A DNA stretch of 64,000 bases from Theropithecus gelada (GCF_003255815.1 NC_037680.1:23286422-23350421), one strand, 5' to 3'; numbered from the stretch's first letter, positions 1 through 12,588 are shown. Program-made: numbers and translations. Notes: generated by a model from the letters alone, not told the origin.

Positions 1-420
1 CAAAGACAAAGGACTTATTACTCAGAACACAGTAAGCAGCAAGAGCATCATTTTCATGTTAGTTTCTCTTGGTCTCCAAGGCCCACAGAGGTGATGTGGA
101 GTGGCCCAGATGGATGATTCAAAGGGAGTGGGTTTGCATCATAGCTGAGGAACCATAAGCTCTAAGAAACTCAGATCTTTTATAAGTAGCTGCAAGCAAA
201 CTTGCCAAACCTTTACTCCAAAGGGAGATATTATCTTTAGTATACTGGATAGCAAATAAATGGGCTATCTGACTGGAAGGGAGATACTTCTCTATATTCC
301 AATGCTGTTTGTTACACAAACCTCCTTGAGTAAGTAGTCCAGAACAAAAAGGCATTTTATGTCCCTCTGCTTGCGAGACATACAGATTCAAGAGACCTAT
401 GGATAACTATCTCCCTACAT
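1..420. other. Unassigned sequence, possibly old repeat-derived
   Basis: Contains an open minus-strand stretch (119-391, 90 aa) with no domain I can name. The style of the sequence suggests an old, high-copy retroviral-type repeat, but I cannot assign a family. It is not a supported gene. Confidence 0.2.
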
Positions 421-639
421 TCTTTAGAACAAATACATACAGTGTGATTACTGAGATTCTTGATACAATATGGTACCAAATTATTTCCTAGAAAGACTGA
501 ACTACTTTATATTCACATTGATAATATATGAATGCTTCTATCTCCCTTTCAAAAGTTTCCATGATTTCAACTTTCCTTAACTTCATCTGTCCCACTGTCC
601 TCCCAAAATATAGCACAATAACTAGAGGAAGAACAACAC

Positions 640-870
640 AGTGATAAGAGACTGAGGCTGAAAGGGCTGAATTAAATAGCAGTACCACTGTTCACTAGCT
701 GTGAGACCTGGAGGCAGTCACTCAACAAATTTCTATCTCAGTTTCTTCATCTTGAAAGTGAAGATAATCACCTTATTAATTAATAATCAAATGTGCTGAT
801 CTATGAAGAGAGCTTAAAACAGTGTCTGGCAAATAGTAAATGCTATGTAGCTATATGCTATTATTATCAC
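640..870 (+). repeat. MIR SINE
   Basis: Shows the MIR core pattern: 'gctgtgagacctggaggcag', then a 'ctcagtttcttcatct' segment, and an 'acagtgtctggcaaatagta' tail. Confidence 0.75.
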
Positions 871-1096
871 GTCTGGCTGCTCCTCTATGTCCATCCCAAT
901 CCTACCCATACTTCAAAGCTAAGTCAGATACCACAGCTTCAATGAAAACAAACTTCTCCTGCTTTGAAATCCCAATTGTCTCTGGACCTTTTCATTACAT
1001 ACTGTGTAAAGAGGTCTGAACGGACCATGTGTCTTTTGTTTCTAATGCTTCACAACTTCCACCTCAATGACAGTACTAAAAGCCTTTCTAGCATTT

Positions 1097-1381
1097 ACAA
1101 AAATTTTTTCTTTTTTTTTTTTTTTTTGAGACGGAGTCTCGCTCTGTCGCCCAGGCTAAAGTGCAGTGGCCGGATCTCAGCTCACTGCAAGCTCCGCCTC
1201 CCGGGTTTACGCCATTCTCCTGCCTCAGCCTCCCAAGTAGCTGGGACTACAGGCGCCCGCCACCTCGCCCGGCTAGTTTTTTGTATTTTTAGTAGAGACG
1301 GGGTTTCACCGGGTTAGCCAGAACGGTCTCGATCTCCTGACTTCGTGATCCGCCCGTCTCGGCCTCCCAACAAAAATTTTT
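1097..1381 (-). mobile_element. AluY, Old World monkey type, 5'-truncated, with target-site duplication
   Basis: Poly-T start (1111-1126), then 'gagacggagtctcgctctgt' and 'gtggccggatctcagctc', the variant I associate with cercopithecid AluY. The element stops at 'ggcctcccaa', lacking about 40 bp of the Alu 5' end. Direct repeats 'acaaaaattttt' flank it (1097-1109 and 1370-1381), so it inserted already truncated. It is in sense orientation to GTDC1. Confidence 0.93.
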
Positions 1382-2249
1382 AACTTCCTTGATCCTACTG
1401 GTGTCAAAATAATGCTGCCTAAATTCAAATTACTGTAAATGAAAATCTTTATATTTTAATTGTGTGAAAAACTGAAGTGATTTTTTTTAAGAAGTAAATC
1501 AATAACTTCCTGTGGGTTGATAAGCTGTCAATGAAACACTACTGGAAATTTCAATATTTGGATGAAATATTTTTTAACAAAATGTTTACTGTAAAATTAT
1601 ACACCAAAAGAACAGAAACCATAGACTCTCAAACCCCTAGCGCAATAATGGAATTCACCATGATAAAGGTGGCACCAAACTGATCCAGGACTAAAATTAA
1701 TAAAATAGAAGCCCAAATAATTTATGGAACAAAGCCATTAGACTGGAATAATAACCAAGTTACAAATACAGAAAACTCGGAATTTCCTAAAATACACACA
1801 TGTACTTTAAAAAAATATCTTAATTGTAGTGGGCATTTTGAAAATCAGAAGTATAGTTATTTTTGACACAAAACGAAAATGATGTTGTAATTCTAAAAAA
1901 TACACTTCACAATTTTATGTGTCCTCAGAGTTTTCAAAGTATTTTCATGACATAATATGAAATTAAATATTATAAAAATTTTATGATGTAAAAAGTATAG
2001 GTTTTTTTTGCTCTACTTGCAGATAAGGATATTGGAGTTGAGATCTACCATAGAAAAATAAAAATATTTTTGTGGCTAAAACATAGCAGTATTTAGATTT
2101 TTTAAAAGCATGTTAAATATTATTTTAAATAATTTAAATAGTTTAAATTGAATTTAAATAATTTGTTTGAATTATTAAGATTTAAACGACTTAAATATTT
2201 TAACATACAACTCTCAATTAAATATGAAACCTCAAATAACTATCTGGAT

Positions 2250-2572
2250 AAAAGATCTCTTAAGGGTCAGGCATGGTGGTTCACACCTGTAATCTCAACA
2301 CTTTGGGAGGCTGAAGTGGGCAGATCACTTGAGCCCAGGAGTTTGAGACCAGCCCGGCCAACATGGTGAAACCCCCTATCTACTAAAAATACAAAAATTA
2401 GCAGGGTATAGTGGCACACACCTGTTATCCCAGCTACCCAGGTGGCTGAGGCAAGACAATCATTTTAACCTGGGAGCCATAGGTTGCAGTGAGGCAAGAC
2501 TGTGCCACTGCACTCCAGCCTGGGTGACAGAACAAGACTCTGTCTTAAAAAAAAAAAAAAAGACTTCTTAAG
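2250..2572 (+). mobile_element. Alu (older S/J type) with target-site duplication
   Basis: The body 2265-2561 starts 'ggtcaggcatggtggttcac' and ends in a 15-bp poly-A. Flanks of 15 bp match at 13 positions (2250-2264, 2558-2572). It is antisense to GTDC1. Confidence 0.92.
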
Positions 2573-2813
2573 AAGCTTAACTTAGGAAGCTCACTGCCCC
2601 TTTAGAAAATTATTTTACAGAGAAAAACACAGTAGATAAAATTATTCAAAAATACTAAGATAAATATTTTCACTTGATTCTAATTGCTGCCACCTACTAG
2701 AGAGATGCACAAATATATGCATGCATCAGCCCAGGTTTTGACTGAATAGACACATATACATGCCTCACCGAAGATTATGACCAAAGAAGAATCACAGAAT
2801 TCATGAAGGTAGT

Positions 2814-2833
2814 GGGGTTGGGGGGTGGGGGGG
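2814..2833 (+). other. G-quadruplex candidate
   Basis: Runs of 4, 6 and 7 guanines separated by TT and T can supply four G-triplets with short loops. The G-rich strand is the non-transcribed orientation relative to GTDC1 mRNA. Confidence 0.5.
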
Positions 2834-2934
2834 TAACCCAATGCTACAAATGAAGACAAATGAAGTTTCTTGCTTCTTCTCAACTCTATCTTCTTGTTTT
2901 TTGCTTTTTTTTCTTCCTTCTTTCAGCCAAAAGC

Positions 2935-3150
2935 CTCATTTTACTCTTGTTTTTGAGTAGTATTTTTGCTAGGCACAGAATTCGAGGTGGATAGTTTTTT
3001 CCTTTCAGCGTTTTGAAGAAGTTTCTTCACTACCCCTTAAAATGTTTACTAAGAGAAATCGGTTGCTGTGCTTAACTCTGTTTTTCTGGTGAATGTTCTT
3101 TTCTTTTTTGAAAAAATCCAGCTGATTTTAAGATACTCTCCTCATCTCTG
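2935..3150 (+). repeat. Ancient interspersed repeat, L1-like
   Basis: 'tttttgctaggcacagaatt' followed by 'ttttttcctttcagc' resembles a common mammalian L1-associated segment. The family assignment is from memory and uncertain. Confidence 0.4.
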
Positions 3151-3159
3151 GTGTAAAAA

Positions 3160-3560
3160 AGAAACCCTAAGATGGCCCCATGGTTCCATCTCCTTGTATT
3201 CATGCCCTGTGTAATCCCTCCCTCTGAGTGTGGACAAGAACAGCTCCTTGCTTCTAAAATGTAGAATACAGAAAAGGTGACAAAATGTATGTGATTACAT
3301 TACATAAGATTGTATCACCTTGCCATGCAAGGAGATTCCCTTTGCTGGCTTTAAGGATGTAGGGAGACATATTGGAAAGGTTCATGTGGCAATGAAATGA
3401 GGGTGGCCTCTGGGCAACACCAAGCCAGAAACTAAAGCCTTTAGCCCAACAGCCCATAAAGAACTATATGCTACAAACAACCATGTGAGCTTGGGAGCAG
3501 ATTTCTCCCCAACTGACCCTCAGTTAAGATCACAGCCCTGACATAATCATGATGTTTCTC
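3160..3560 (+). repeat. Ancient LTR-like or L1-associated repeat, family uncertain
   Basis: Contains a run of motifs typical of a high-copy old repeat: 'ctaagatggcccc', 'tgtgtaatccctccctctga', 'ggcctctgggcaacaccaag' and 'caaccatgtgagcttgg'. I recognise the pattern but cannot name the family. Confidence 0.5.
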
Positions 3561-3632
3561 CAGTAGGCTGGTGGGAACAGGTACTATTTCTGGCCTTTTG
3601 TGAGCAATGAGCATGATTTCCTTTGTTACAAT

Positions 3633-4050
3633 TTGGATATGGTTTATTTGACTGCACTAAGTCTCACATTGAAATCTGATCCCCAATGTTGGATGGGGGT
3701 TCTGGTGAGAGGTGTTTGGATTGCGTGGCAAATCCTTCATGAATGGCACCAAGCCACTCACATGGGAGTAAAGGAGTTTTCACTCTTAGTTCTCACAAGA
3801 ACTGGTTGTTGAAAGAGCCTGACACCTTCCTCCCCTCCTTCTCTTGCTCTTTTCTCAACATGCAATCTCCCCAGTCCAGGTCACTTCACTTTTCACCATA
3901 AGTGGAAGGAGCCCAAGTCCCTCAGCAGAAGCAGATGTTGGGGGAATACTTCTTATACTGCCTTCAGAACCATGACCCAAATAAAACCCTTTTATATAGA
4001 AATTACCCAGCCTCAGGTATACCTTAATAGCAACACTAACAAAAATACCT
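3633..4050 (+). mobile_element. MaLR (MST-type) solo LTR
   Basis: Starts 'ttggatatggtttatttgac', has 'gttgaaagagcctgacacct' and an AATAAA-like 'ccaaataaaacc', and ends 'caggtataccttaatagcaa'. This is the order seen in MSTA/MSTB LTRs of ERVL-MaLR elements. No internal region follows, so it is a solo LTR. About 440 bp later a second LTR in the same orientation has its own target site, so the two are not one provirus. Confidence 0.8.
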
Positions 4051-4486
4051 TCAAACCTTCTCAGATGGTTCTTTCTCCAGCATGTATGTGTTAATCTGAA
4101 TAACCAAGTGAAACCCTCTACAGACATCTAAAATTCTCTCTTGGAGAAGCTTTCTTCATTTCAGTATTCTGTCCTTTATTTACCCAGAAGCTTACCTCCA
4201 TCTCCTCAAATCAAGAGGTCCGCCAGACCACTCTGGATTCCTCCTCCTTACACCAAGGTCTAGAAACTATTTCAAGGATTTAAGCTGGGGATGTCATAGC
4301 CCCCCCACCCCCTTCATTTGGTTCCCTTCTGTCAGGAACCAATGTCCCTCATTGCTAAATGTCCAGTGTCTTGAAAATCATATTTTCACAGATTTTGCCC
4401 ATTTGTTTGTTGCAGATGAAAATGTAAATTCAGTTCCTGTTACTTCATATTGGTTGGAACCAGAAGTCTTCCAACAAATACATTTA

Positions 4487-4863
4487 ACCACTGATATGCT
4501 TTGGCTGTGTCCCTACCCAAATCTCATCTTGAATTGTAGCTCCTATAATCCCCACATGTTGTGGGAGGGACCCAGTGGGAGGTAACTGAATCACTGGGGC
4601 AGGATTTTCCCATGCTATTCTCATGACAGTGAATAAGTCTCATGAGATCTGATGGTTTTATAAAGGGCAGTTCCCCTAGACACATACTCTTGCCTGGTGC
4701 TATGTAAGGCATGCCTTTACTCTTCCTCCTTCGCCTTCTATCATGATTATGTGGCCTCCCCAACCATATGGAACTGTGAGTCCATTAAACCTCTTTTTCT
4801 TTATAAATTACCCAGTCTCAGGTATTTCTTCATAGCAGTATGAAAATGGCCTAATACAACCAC
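4487..4863 (+). mobile_element. THE1-type MaLR solo LTR with 5-bp target-site duplication
   Basis: The LTR at 4492-4858 begins TGATATG and ends CTAATACA (TG...CA termini). It includes 'gtgggagggacccagtggga' and 'ccattaaacctctttttctt'. It is flanked by a perfect 5-bp duplication, ACCAC, at 4487-4491 and 4859-4863. It is about 367 bp long, as expected for a complete THE1/MST LTR. MaLR LTRs carry promoter and polyadenylation signals; here they point opposite to GTDC1. Confidence 0.92.
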
Positions 4864-5526
4864 AGCAGTAAAACCAAAACCAGTGAGGGAATCAGGATAA
4901 TAAAACACAACACAAAAGGTATTTGCTGTGACCATGTAGACATAATCCAACTGGGCAGGGGACCAGAAAGTAAAAGAAATTTTGGAGATACAGTAGACTC
5001 ACCTATGGCATTAACCATATAATATAGGTGGGAGTCTTTGGATACAATTTAAAACTGAACAAATCAATCAAGAGAAGTATATGCATATTTAAAGAGCATA
5101 CAGGTAAGAAAAAATATATGAAAGATAATGTAGATTAAAATAAGATGGCAGCAAAGGAACAAAGAACAAGAAAGTGAGAACACATTAATCTTACCACCCT
5201 GTTCATTAGGTAGAACTAATAGATACTACCTCAAGAAATAGAGAACTTAGGTTATAACTATAAAAGTAATCAATACGGGGAAAAAGTAAACCTTCCTAAC
5301 ATCAAAAGAACTATACTTAGACACACACAAGTCTGCCCAAAAAATTTTTTTTACCTGCCTATCTTGGAGGAAGTAGAGAATCTAAAACAGCAGAGTTCCA
5401 TAAGAGATACAGAAAAGGTTACCACCCACAAAGGGAACCATCTTCACCACCACTATCCCTGCCCTCCAAATAAGGCACAAAACTCACATGGTATCACAAA
5501 GGAATTCTACCAAATGTTTAAAGGAC

Positions 5527-5891
5527 AGATAAGTCCCTTCCTCCCTCCCTCTTTTATTTATTTATTTATTTATTTATTTACATATATATATAGAGAGAGA
5601 GACAGAGTCTCGCTCTGTCACCCATGTTGGAGTGCAGTGGCGTGATCTCGGCTCACTGCAACCTTCACCTCCCGGGTTCAAGCAATTCTCCCGCCTCAGC
5701 CTCCCAAGTAGCTGGAATCACAAAGGCTCACCACCATGTTCGGCTAGTTTTTGCATTTTTAGTAGAGATGGGGTTTCACCATGTTGGCCAGGCTGGTCTT
5801 GAACTCCTGACCTCAAGTGATCCACCTGCCTCGGCCTCTGAAAGTGCTGAAATTACAGGTGTGAGCCACCATGCCCGGCCTAGATAAGTCC
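5527..5891 (-). mobile_element. AluS-type element with (TTTA)n/(TA)n/(GA)n tail and target-site duplication
   Basis: Alu body from about 5601 to 5880, ending 'ccatgcccggcc' (its 5' end). The tail region 5551-5600 has expanded to (TTTA)n, (TA)n and (GA)n. Perfect 10-bp flanks 'agataagtcc' lie at 5527-5536 and 5882-5891. Confidence 0.92.
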
Positions 5892-6235
5892 ATTTCTACT
5901 TAAACTGCTATAGTGAAGTATGGGGTAATGAGAACTTCAATATTATTTTATTGTTATAAAGTAAGTATAACAAGACCAATACACAACAAGATAATCTCAC
6001 TTATAATTAGATGCCAAAATCTTAAATAAATACTATCAAACAGAATCTAGCCAGGAAATGAAAACAGAGTAAGACATCATAAACAAGTTATCCTTTTCTC
6101 AAAAATACAATTACAGTTCATTATTAATAATTTGTAAGTTTCATCATTTTAATAGCTCTAAAGAGAAAAACAATCACATGATCATGAGAACGCATTTAAC
6201 CAAATGTAACAACTACTCATGATTTTTTAAGTGAA

Positions 6236-6565
6236 CAAAGTTTTTATTCTTTTTAATTTTGTTTTGTTTTTGTTTATTTTTTGAGATGTAGTCTTGCTCT
6301 TTCACCCAGGCTGGAGGGCAGTGGTGCGATCTTGGCTCACTGCAATCTCCGCCTCCCATTCTCCTGCCTCAGCCTCCTGAGTGCTGGGATTACAGGCGTG
6401 CGCCACCATGCCCGGCTAATTTTTGTATTTTTAGTAGAGACAGGGTTTCACCATGTTGGTCAGGCTGGTCTCGAATTCCTGACCTCGTGATCTGCCCGCC
6501 TCGGCCTCCCAAAGTGCTGGGATTACAGCCCTGAGCCATTGTGTCTGGCCAAAATTTTTATTCTT
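6236..6565 (-). mobile_element. Alu with target-site duplication and internal deletion
   Basis: Minus-strand Alu body to 6550. The left-hand part lacks the usual segment between 'gcctcc' and 'cattctcctgc' and loses bases before 'gtgctgggattacagg'. Flanks of 16 bp match at 15 positions (6236-6251 and 6550-6565). Confidence 0.9.
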
Positions 6566-7033
6566 AAAATATGAAGATGAACTTTTTTTTAACTCTAATA
6601 AAATATGTACAGTTCGACTCAAAAGCCAATATCATACTTAGGAAGAAACATTAAAGTCAGCAACAAGACAAAAAGTCTTATCACCACTATAATTCAGCAC
6701 TGTACTGCAATTACTAGGCAACAAAATTAGGCAAGTGAAAAAAATCAAAGGTATAAAAACTGGAAAGAAATACGTAAAATTATCAATATTTTTAGATATT
6801 AGAAAGCTCAGTACCATCATCCAAAAAAATCATTCATTACAATTACAGAAGTTGGTAAGCTGATAATGCACAAAATTAATATGTTGCATATATGTATGTA
6901 TGTCAGCATTTAAAGAAAGATTACATAAATAAGTTTTTTAAACGGACAAGGCCTATATGAAGAAAATGTTAAAGTACTATCAAAGGAATCACAAAGATGA
7001 CCTGACTAAATGGAAAGCTGTACCATCTCCTTG

Positions 7034-7427
7034 GACACTGTACTAGTCTGTTCTCACACTGCTATAAAGAAATACCCAAGACTGGGTAATTTACAAAGAA
7101 AAGTGGTTTAATTGGCTCACAGTTTCACAGGCTATACAGGAAGCATGGCTGGGGAGGCCTCAGGAAACTTACAATCATGGCGGAAGGTAAAGGGGAAGTA
7201 GGCACGTCTTATGTGGTCAGAGCGGGACAAAGACCTAGAGTCGTGGGAGGTACCAGACACTTTTAAACAGCCAGATTTCATAAGAATTCTATCACAAGAA
7301 CAGCATCAAAAGGGAAAATGCACCTCCGTGATCCAATCACCTCCCACCAGACCTCACCTCCAACACTAGTGATTACAATTTCACATGAGATTTGGGCAAG
7401 GCATAAATCCAAACCATATCCAGACAT
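7034..7427 (-). mobile_element. MST/THE1-type MaLR solo LTR with target-site duplication
   Basis: In reverse orientation it reads from 'tgtactagtctgttctcaca' (7039) to 'aaaccatatcca' (7422), with 'aaacttacaatcatggcgga' inside. Flanking pentamers GACAC and GACAT differ at one base, consistent with an aged 5-bp duplication. Its transcription signals point the same way as GTDC1, so it could supply an internal promoter. Confidence 0.9.
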
Positions 7428-8404
7428 GAAGAGACAACATGTGAAGACATCAATCCTCTTTATCTTGATCCCAATTAAAATAAATAAATAAATAAATAGG
7501 TTGTTTTTATTTTAAACTAGACAAACTGATTCTAATTTTCATAGCCGAAGACTATGAAAAACAATAGCCAAGTAAACTCTGTGGGGTTAGGGGGTAGTCA
7601 ATTGGAGATGAAGACTAACCCCACTAGACATTAAAGAATATTTTAAAATCTCAAAAATATAAAGTATAATACTAGTTCAAATATTAACATGCTTATACGA
7701 AGGCAAAGTCTAGAAACAGATACAAATCCATACGAGGAGCTGGCATGTGGTAAAGGTAGCTTCTCAAAGCAGAGATGAACAACTCAACTGAGTTGTTGAG
7801 TCAACTTGGTAGACATCTGGAGGAAAAACAAACTGGGATCTAAGCTGGCATGCACCAGGGCAAATTTCAAATTATCCAAATGCTTCAATGTAAAAAACTT
7901 AACCAAAGAAGTACTAAAAGGATTAATATGCCCCAGAAAATCAGTTGCATATATGTCATAGTTTGCTATCCAATGCAAATAAGTGAGCCACAAATGTGAA
8001 CATTATATGCAATTTTCAATTTTCTAGTAGCCAGTGAAATTTTCCAGTAGTCATTAAAAAATAAAACTGAAACAGGTAAGATTATAATTTTAACATTATC
8101 AACATAATATAAAAATTACATTTTACATTCCTTATTAGAAATAAATCTTTTAAATTTAGGATATATTTTTACAATTATAATACATCTAGTTCAGACTAGC
8201 CTCATTTCAAGTGCCCAATAACCCCATACTAATTAGCACACTCCTAAGAAGTGCAGACTAAGCTCCACAAACGTAGGGAACAGGGCTATGTTGTTCACCA
8301 CTGTTTACCCAGCGCTCGCACAGTTCCTGGATATATTTTCATGACAGCGAGGAGGAAAGAAGTGAGGAACGGATCCTATTTGAGAAACAAAGTCATTTCC
8401 TATA
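7428..8404. other. Intronic sequence without a clear feature
   Basis: Contains a short (AATA)n tract near 7484-7498 and otherwise unique AT-rich sequence. The segment near 8280-8335 ('acagttcctgg') is faintly L2-like. No gene is supported. Confidence 0.5.
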
Positions 8405-8600
8405 TTAGAAGCCTAGGGTTCAAGTCTTGACTCTAAAATTTCCTAGTGGGTAACTTGGGCAAATCACTTTTCTGAACCTGATCTGTAAAAGGAGATTCTT
8501 CATGCCTATCCACCATTTTGGGTTGCTATCAGGATCAAATGAGATGACACACACATAAGCAATCAGTGAGGCACTTTAAAAATGTTACCTATCATTACTA
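8405..8600 (+). repeat. MIR SINE
   Basis: The order 'gggttcaagtcttgactcta', 'taacttgggcaaatcac', 'gatctgtaaaaggag' and 'aatgagatgacac' matches the MIR consensus. Confidence 0.85.
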
Positions 8601-11600
8601 ATACAAAGAGCTCTGTCTCTGTGGTCACTATTTCGAAAGGATGCTATCTTTCTGTTTTGATTACTATAGTCCATCCACCCTTCACCTATGAAAATGCAGG
8701 TTGACGCTATATCATGTTGGTCCATGCTCTATCCCTGGAAGACTGTTATTTTGATTTGTAAATTTGTGCTCAATACTTTATTCTCTATTTCAGCTGCCTC
8801 CCAATGGAAACCTCTCTCCTTTCACTTGACAAAGGGAGGCTTTCCCTAGGCATCTCATACTCTTGTATCCTGCTGGGCTCCATATGGCCTGCAGCACCTA
8901 CCCTATACGATAATGCTATTCATCCCCTCAGGTAGGCCAGGAACCAGTTACAATGAAAGCCAGAAAAGCAACTCCAGGATGTTCCTCAGAGAGATTTAGA
9001 GAAAGTAAAAAGGGTTGGATACTAGAAATAATCAACTGAAGCCAGAAGAAGAGTCACCAAGGAGCTTCTTTTCAGGAAGCTGGATCCAGGCTTGTTGCAT
9101 TTTCAATGTTGACCTCCTTCATACCAAAAGGTTAACCTAGTCCCATTCTCATCTCTCCTGTTTCCTAATTTGTAATTTCTGATTCTCTGGTAAAAACGAG
9201 AGTTAGAGAAACTCGTTACTTTCCCATAAAGCTTCTTTGATTATTTAAATCATTAAAGCTAGCATTTTGAGTATGTGAGTTAAAAAATAGGAATACTTAC
9301 ATTTAATCAAGTCTTTCAGATTACCCTCAACTAGAATTGAGTCCCTGAGCAAAAATAAAAACCTCCTCGATTGAGGTCACTTAGACAGCAAGAGTACGTG
9401 TGCTGAGTGAAACAATTCTCCCACCTGCGGATGAAACAGGATATTCCTTTACTGACAGTACAGTAGAAGGAGCATAAACCTGGGTTTTTCTACTGCCTAA
9501 CACTGAAAAGTGGCCAAACTTTGCACAAATAACTTAATCTCTCAGTATATTTCCATATGTTAATCGAATATAATTACGCTTTGCTTGCTCAATTGTTTTG
9601 ACAATATTCACTGCCACTCCGTATGCAGGCTAGAACATTGAATGCCAGCCCTCCAAATATTTTCATGTTTAACCTTGATTTTCTAATGTGATTTAGATAC
9701 ATTTTTCCACACCGAGAGCATGACATAATTAAGCCCAATGTTCCTAAAAGCAGCTAATAGTAGAAACATGAACCATCCTTCTACCCTGTGCATTTATGAG
9801 CACAGAGGAAATTGGTTCTGAATATCTTCATGAGTTGGGACTAGGATACCGGGCTCACCTCAAAGGTGAAGTAGTCCTGATGCAAAGAGAAAGGCCTAAG
9901 ATACACTAGACAAGAGCTGCTTGCAAAACTCAAGAAGTATAGTTAGATCACAGCTACTTAGTCTTCCACATTTATTGAAAGGGCTAAATTTTAAAAAATA
10001 AGGGTCTCAGTGCTGTTTCTGCAACTTGCATACAGGTTTCCTGGATAAAACTCCTAAGAGGGACTTAGTACTTCAAGTTTCCTATGAAGAAGGTCTTTGT
10101 TTCTACCAAGTCCTTAAGAATAATTTTAAAGCAAAAAGAATAATGTCATATGGAATTTTGTAGTTTGTTGTTGTGAAGGTGTATCCCTATGTTTCTTTGG
10201 GAAAATAATTTATTTTACTGTTCTCATTCCCAGTGTTTGGCTAGAGGAGCATAAAGTAAGGAATATTACTCAGTAGATGCATTCTGATGAATATGAAAAC
10301 AACAGTGGAACAAAGAGAAAAAACAGGTAATCTTAAGGCCACAGATAAATGACCATATCCAAGTCAGAATTCCTTAAGGGAAGCCAAAAATGTACTGAAA
10401 GCTCACTGTTTGTTTCACTTTTTCTCTACCTTTTTTTTCCCCTCTTCAGTTAAAAGATATGCAATTTGATCGATAGTATTTTTTCCACATTGGTGACATT
10501 TTAAATGGAAACCAAGATTTTTTGGGGGTGGTTGTAATAGCTCGATGAAATCTTTCACATGTGCCAAAATGTTTCATTAATATAAGTCAGCCAAATAATC
10601 TTCTTGCTTTGTAAAAATATTTCTCCTTTAGAAAACGCTTTCTGAACTGCTAAAAAATTAGAGTATTCAGAGTTTAGCTACCAATATATGTATTATTTAC
10701 TATTATTTAACAATATATGTATTATTACTAACATTTTATCCCTATTTCCTCAAAGCAAACAGTAAAGATGGTATGTTTTTGACGAAGCTAAATAGGAAGT
10801 TCTCAAAATTTTTGTGTCAAGTAATTACAATTTTAAATCCAATAATTTTAGGTTTGATCAAGTTGATGTGTTTCACATTTCTAAAAAACGGCTTGTATCT
10901 TTGTTAAGGGCCAGGTAGCTGTTGCCTTTAAGTTTGTTATATTTAGGTCCGATTGGCCAATGATTAGTATGGAATCTCTTTTAATCTGTATATTGGTTTT
11001 CCTAGTTGAAGTGAGGAGGTAGTTCAGGTATGAAGTGTTTGATCAGTTGTAGCAATAAATATGTATGATAAAGTAGAAAAATTGTCTTTCATTCAACAGA
11101 AAATTACACATTTACCATTAAAACAGAAAACTATAGTGATGTGCTGGAGGTGACAAATTGGGGAACCTTAACTAAATTAAAGGGAAATTTCCATAACAGA
11201 TTCACTAGTAATGCTGATTTAATAACGATTTCCTGTCATGAGCTATATTTATCATATACCACCCCTCTGACATGACATTGTATTTAATGTTTTTGAGAGC
11301 CATGTTTTAATCAGATTAAACTCAAGGAAACAGATAGGTATCTGTGTTGCTCTTAGCTTTAGCTTCTGTTTCTTATTTAGTCACAAGACTATTATTGCTG
11401 GAATCTTTATAAACACATTTGCTGGGATTGCAACAGGAGTGCAGCTTATGTTGTGAAGTCAGAAAAATGTGTGCCAGTGGTTTTCATGATCTACGCACAG
11501 AGCGCATTACAGAATTATTTAATAAATTAAAGACAACTAATGCAAAATGTGTTCCTTTCCCCCACGGGATTAAGCATCTAAAAATATAATTTATTTTTAG

Positions 11601-11758
11601 ATTCAAAAAATAGTTTCTTAGGAACTAAGTAACCAAGAAGAATGTTCAAAGAAAAGTTGGTACAATATTCATTATTCAAATGTATTTACATAAAACTAAA
11701 ATCACTAATAAGCTCAATGTTCTTAAAACTAATTTAACTGGTAAGAAATAATAATTTT
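8601..11758. other. Unique intronic sequence
   Basis: No Alu, LTR or coding exon is recognised. There is a local imperfect duplication at 10682-10732 built on 'caatatatgtattat'. The region may include very old repeats that I cannot identify by eye. Confidence 0.5.
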
Positions 11759-12088
11759 AATAACTTGGCCAGGCACGGTGTCTCACGCCTGTAATCTCAG
11801 CACTTTGGAATGCTGAGTTTGGTGAATCACTTTGAGCCCAGGAGTTCGAGACCAGTCTGGGCAACATGGTGAAACTTCACCTCTGCTAAAAATACAAAAA
11901 TTAGCTGGGTGTGGTAGCGCAAGCCTGTAGTCTCAGCTACTTGGGAGGCTGAGGAAGGAGGATCAGTTGAGCCCAGGAGACAGAGGCTGCAGTGAGCTTA
12001 GATCATGCCACTGCACTCTAGCCTGGGCAACAGAGTAAGACCCTATTTCAAAAATAAACAAACAAATAAATAAATAAATAAATAACTT
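11759..12088 (+). mobile_element. Alu (S/J) with (AAATA)n tail and target-site duplication
   Basis: Body from 11767 'ggccaggcacggtgtctcac'. The tail has become 'aaataaataaataaa'. The 8-bp flank 'aataactt' occurs on both sides (11759-11766, 12081-12088). Antisense to GTDC1. Confidence 0.9.
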
Positions 12089-12588
12089 ATGTAACAGTTA
12101 TGACATTACATTACTTAAAATGCAACATTCTAATAGCATTAGTGAACATATCAAGTTAAATACATGAAGAGCTCTATGGGTCAAATATGCCCTCCTTCAA
12201 ATTCAAACTCTGAATAAAGTGCTCTGTGGCCCAAGATCTCCCATGGCAGATAAGCTAGTAACAATCCAAAAGTACCAAACTTAGCAATACATAAGGGTTA
12301 AGTCATACATTAAAATTCAGTAAGTGTTAAAAGTGGAAATTAGGAAATAAAAGAGAATTAAAAAAAAAAAAAGTAAAAACTGGCCTTTAACATTCCAGTC
12401 CACAACACATGAAAAATGTTCTCAGACTTAAATTGACTACATAGTACACGCAACATGCAAAATCATTTTAGTGTAGCTATAATAATACAGATTTTTTCAT
12501 CCATATAAACTGTCTATCTTTTCTTAAAATAGATAATTATAAAACAATTTACTCAGTAAGTATCTGTGACTTAAAAGCTTCCTCTTTA
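12089..12588. other. Unique intronic sequence
   Basis: A short gap between two plus-strand Alus, with an A-run at 12361-12372. Nothing else is seen. Confidence 0.5.

Noticed and set aside
119..391. 90-aa minus-strand frame at the window start, possibly retroviral-derived
   Set aside because: No motif allows a family or protein to be named; left as unassigned sequence.
3633..4863. Two same-orientation LTRs as one provirus
   Set aside because: They belong to different MaLR subfamilies, the gap is only about 440 bp, and the second has its own target-site duplication. They are independent solo LTRs.
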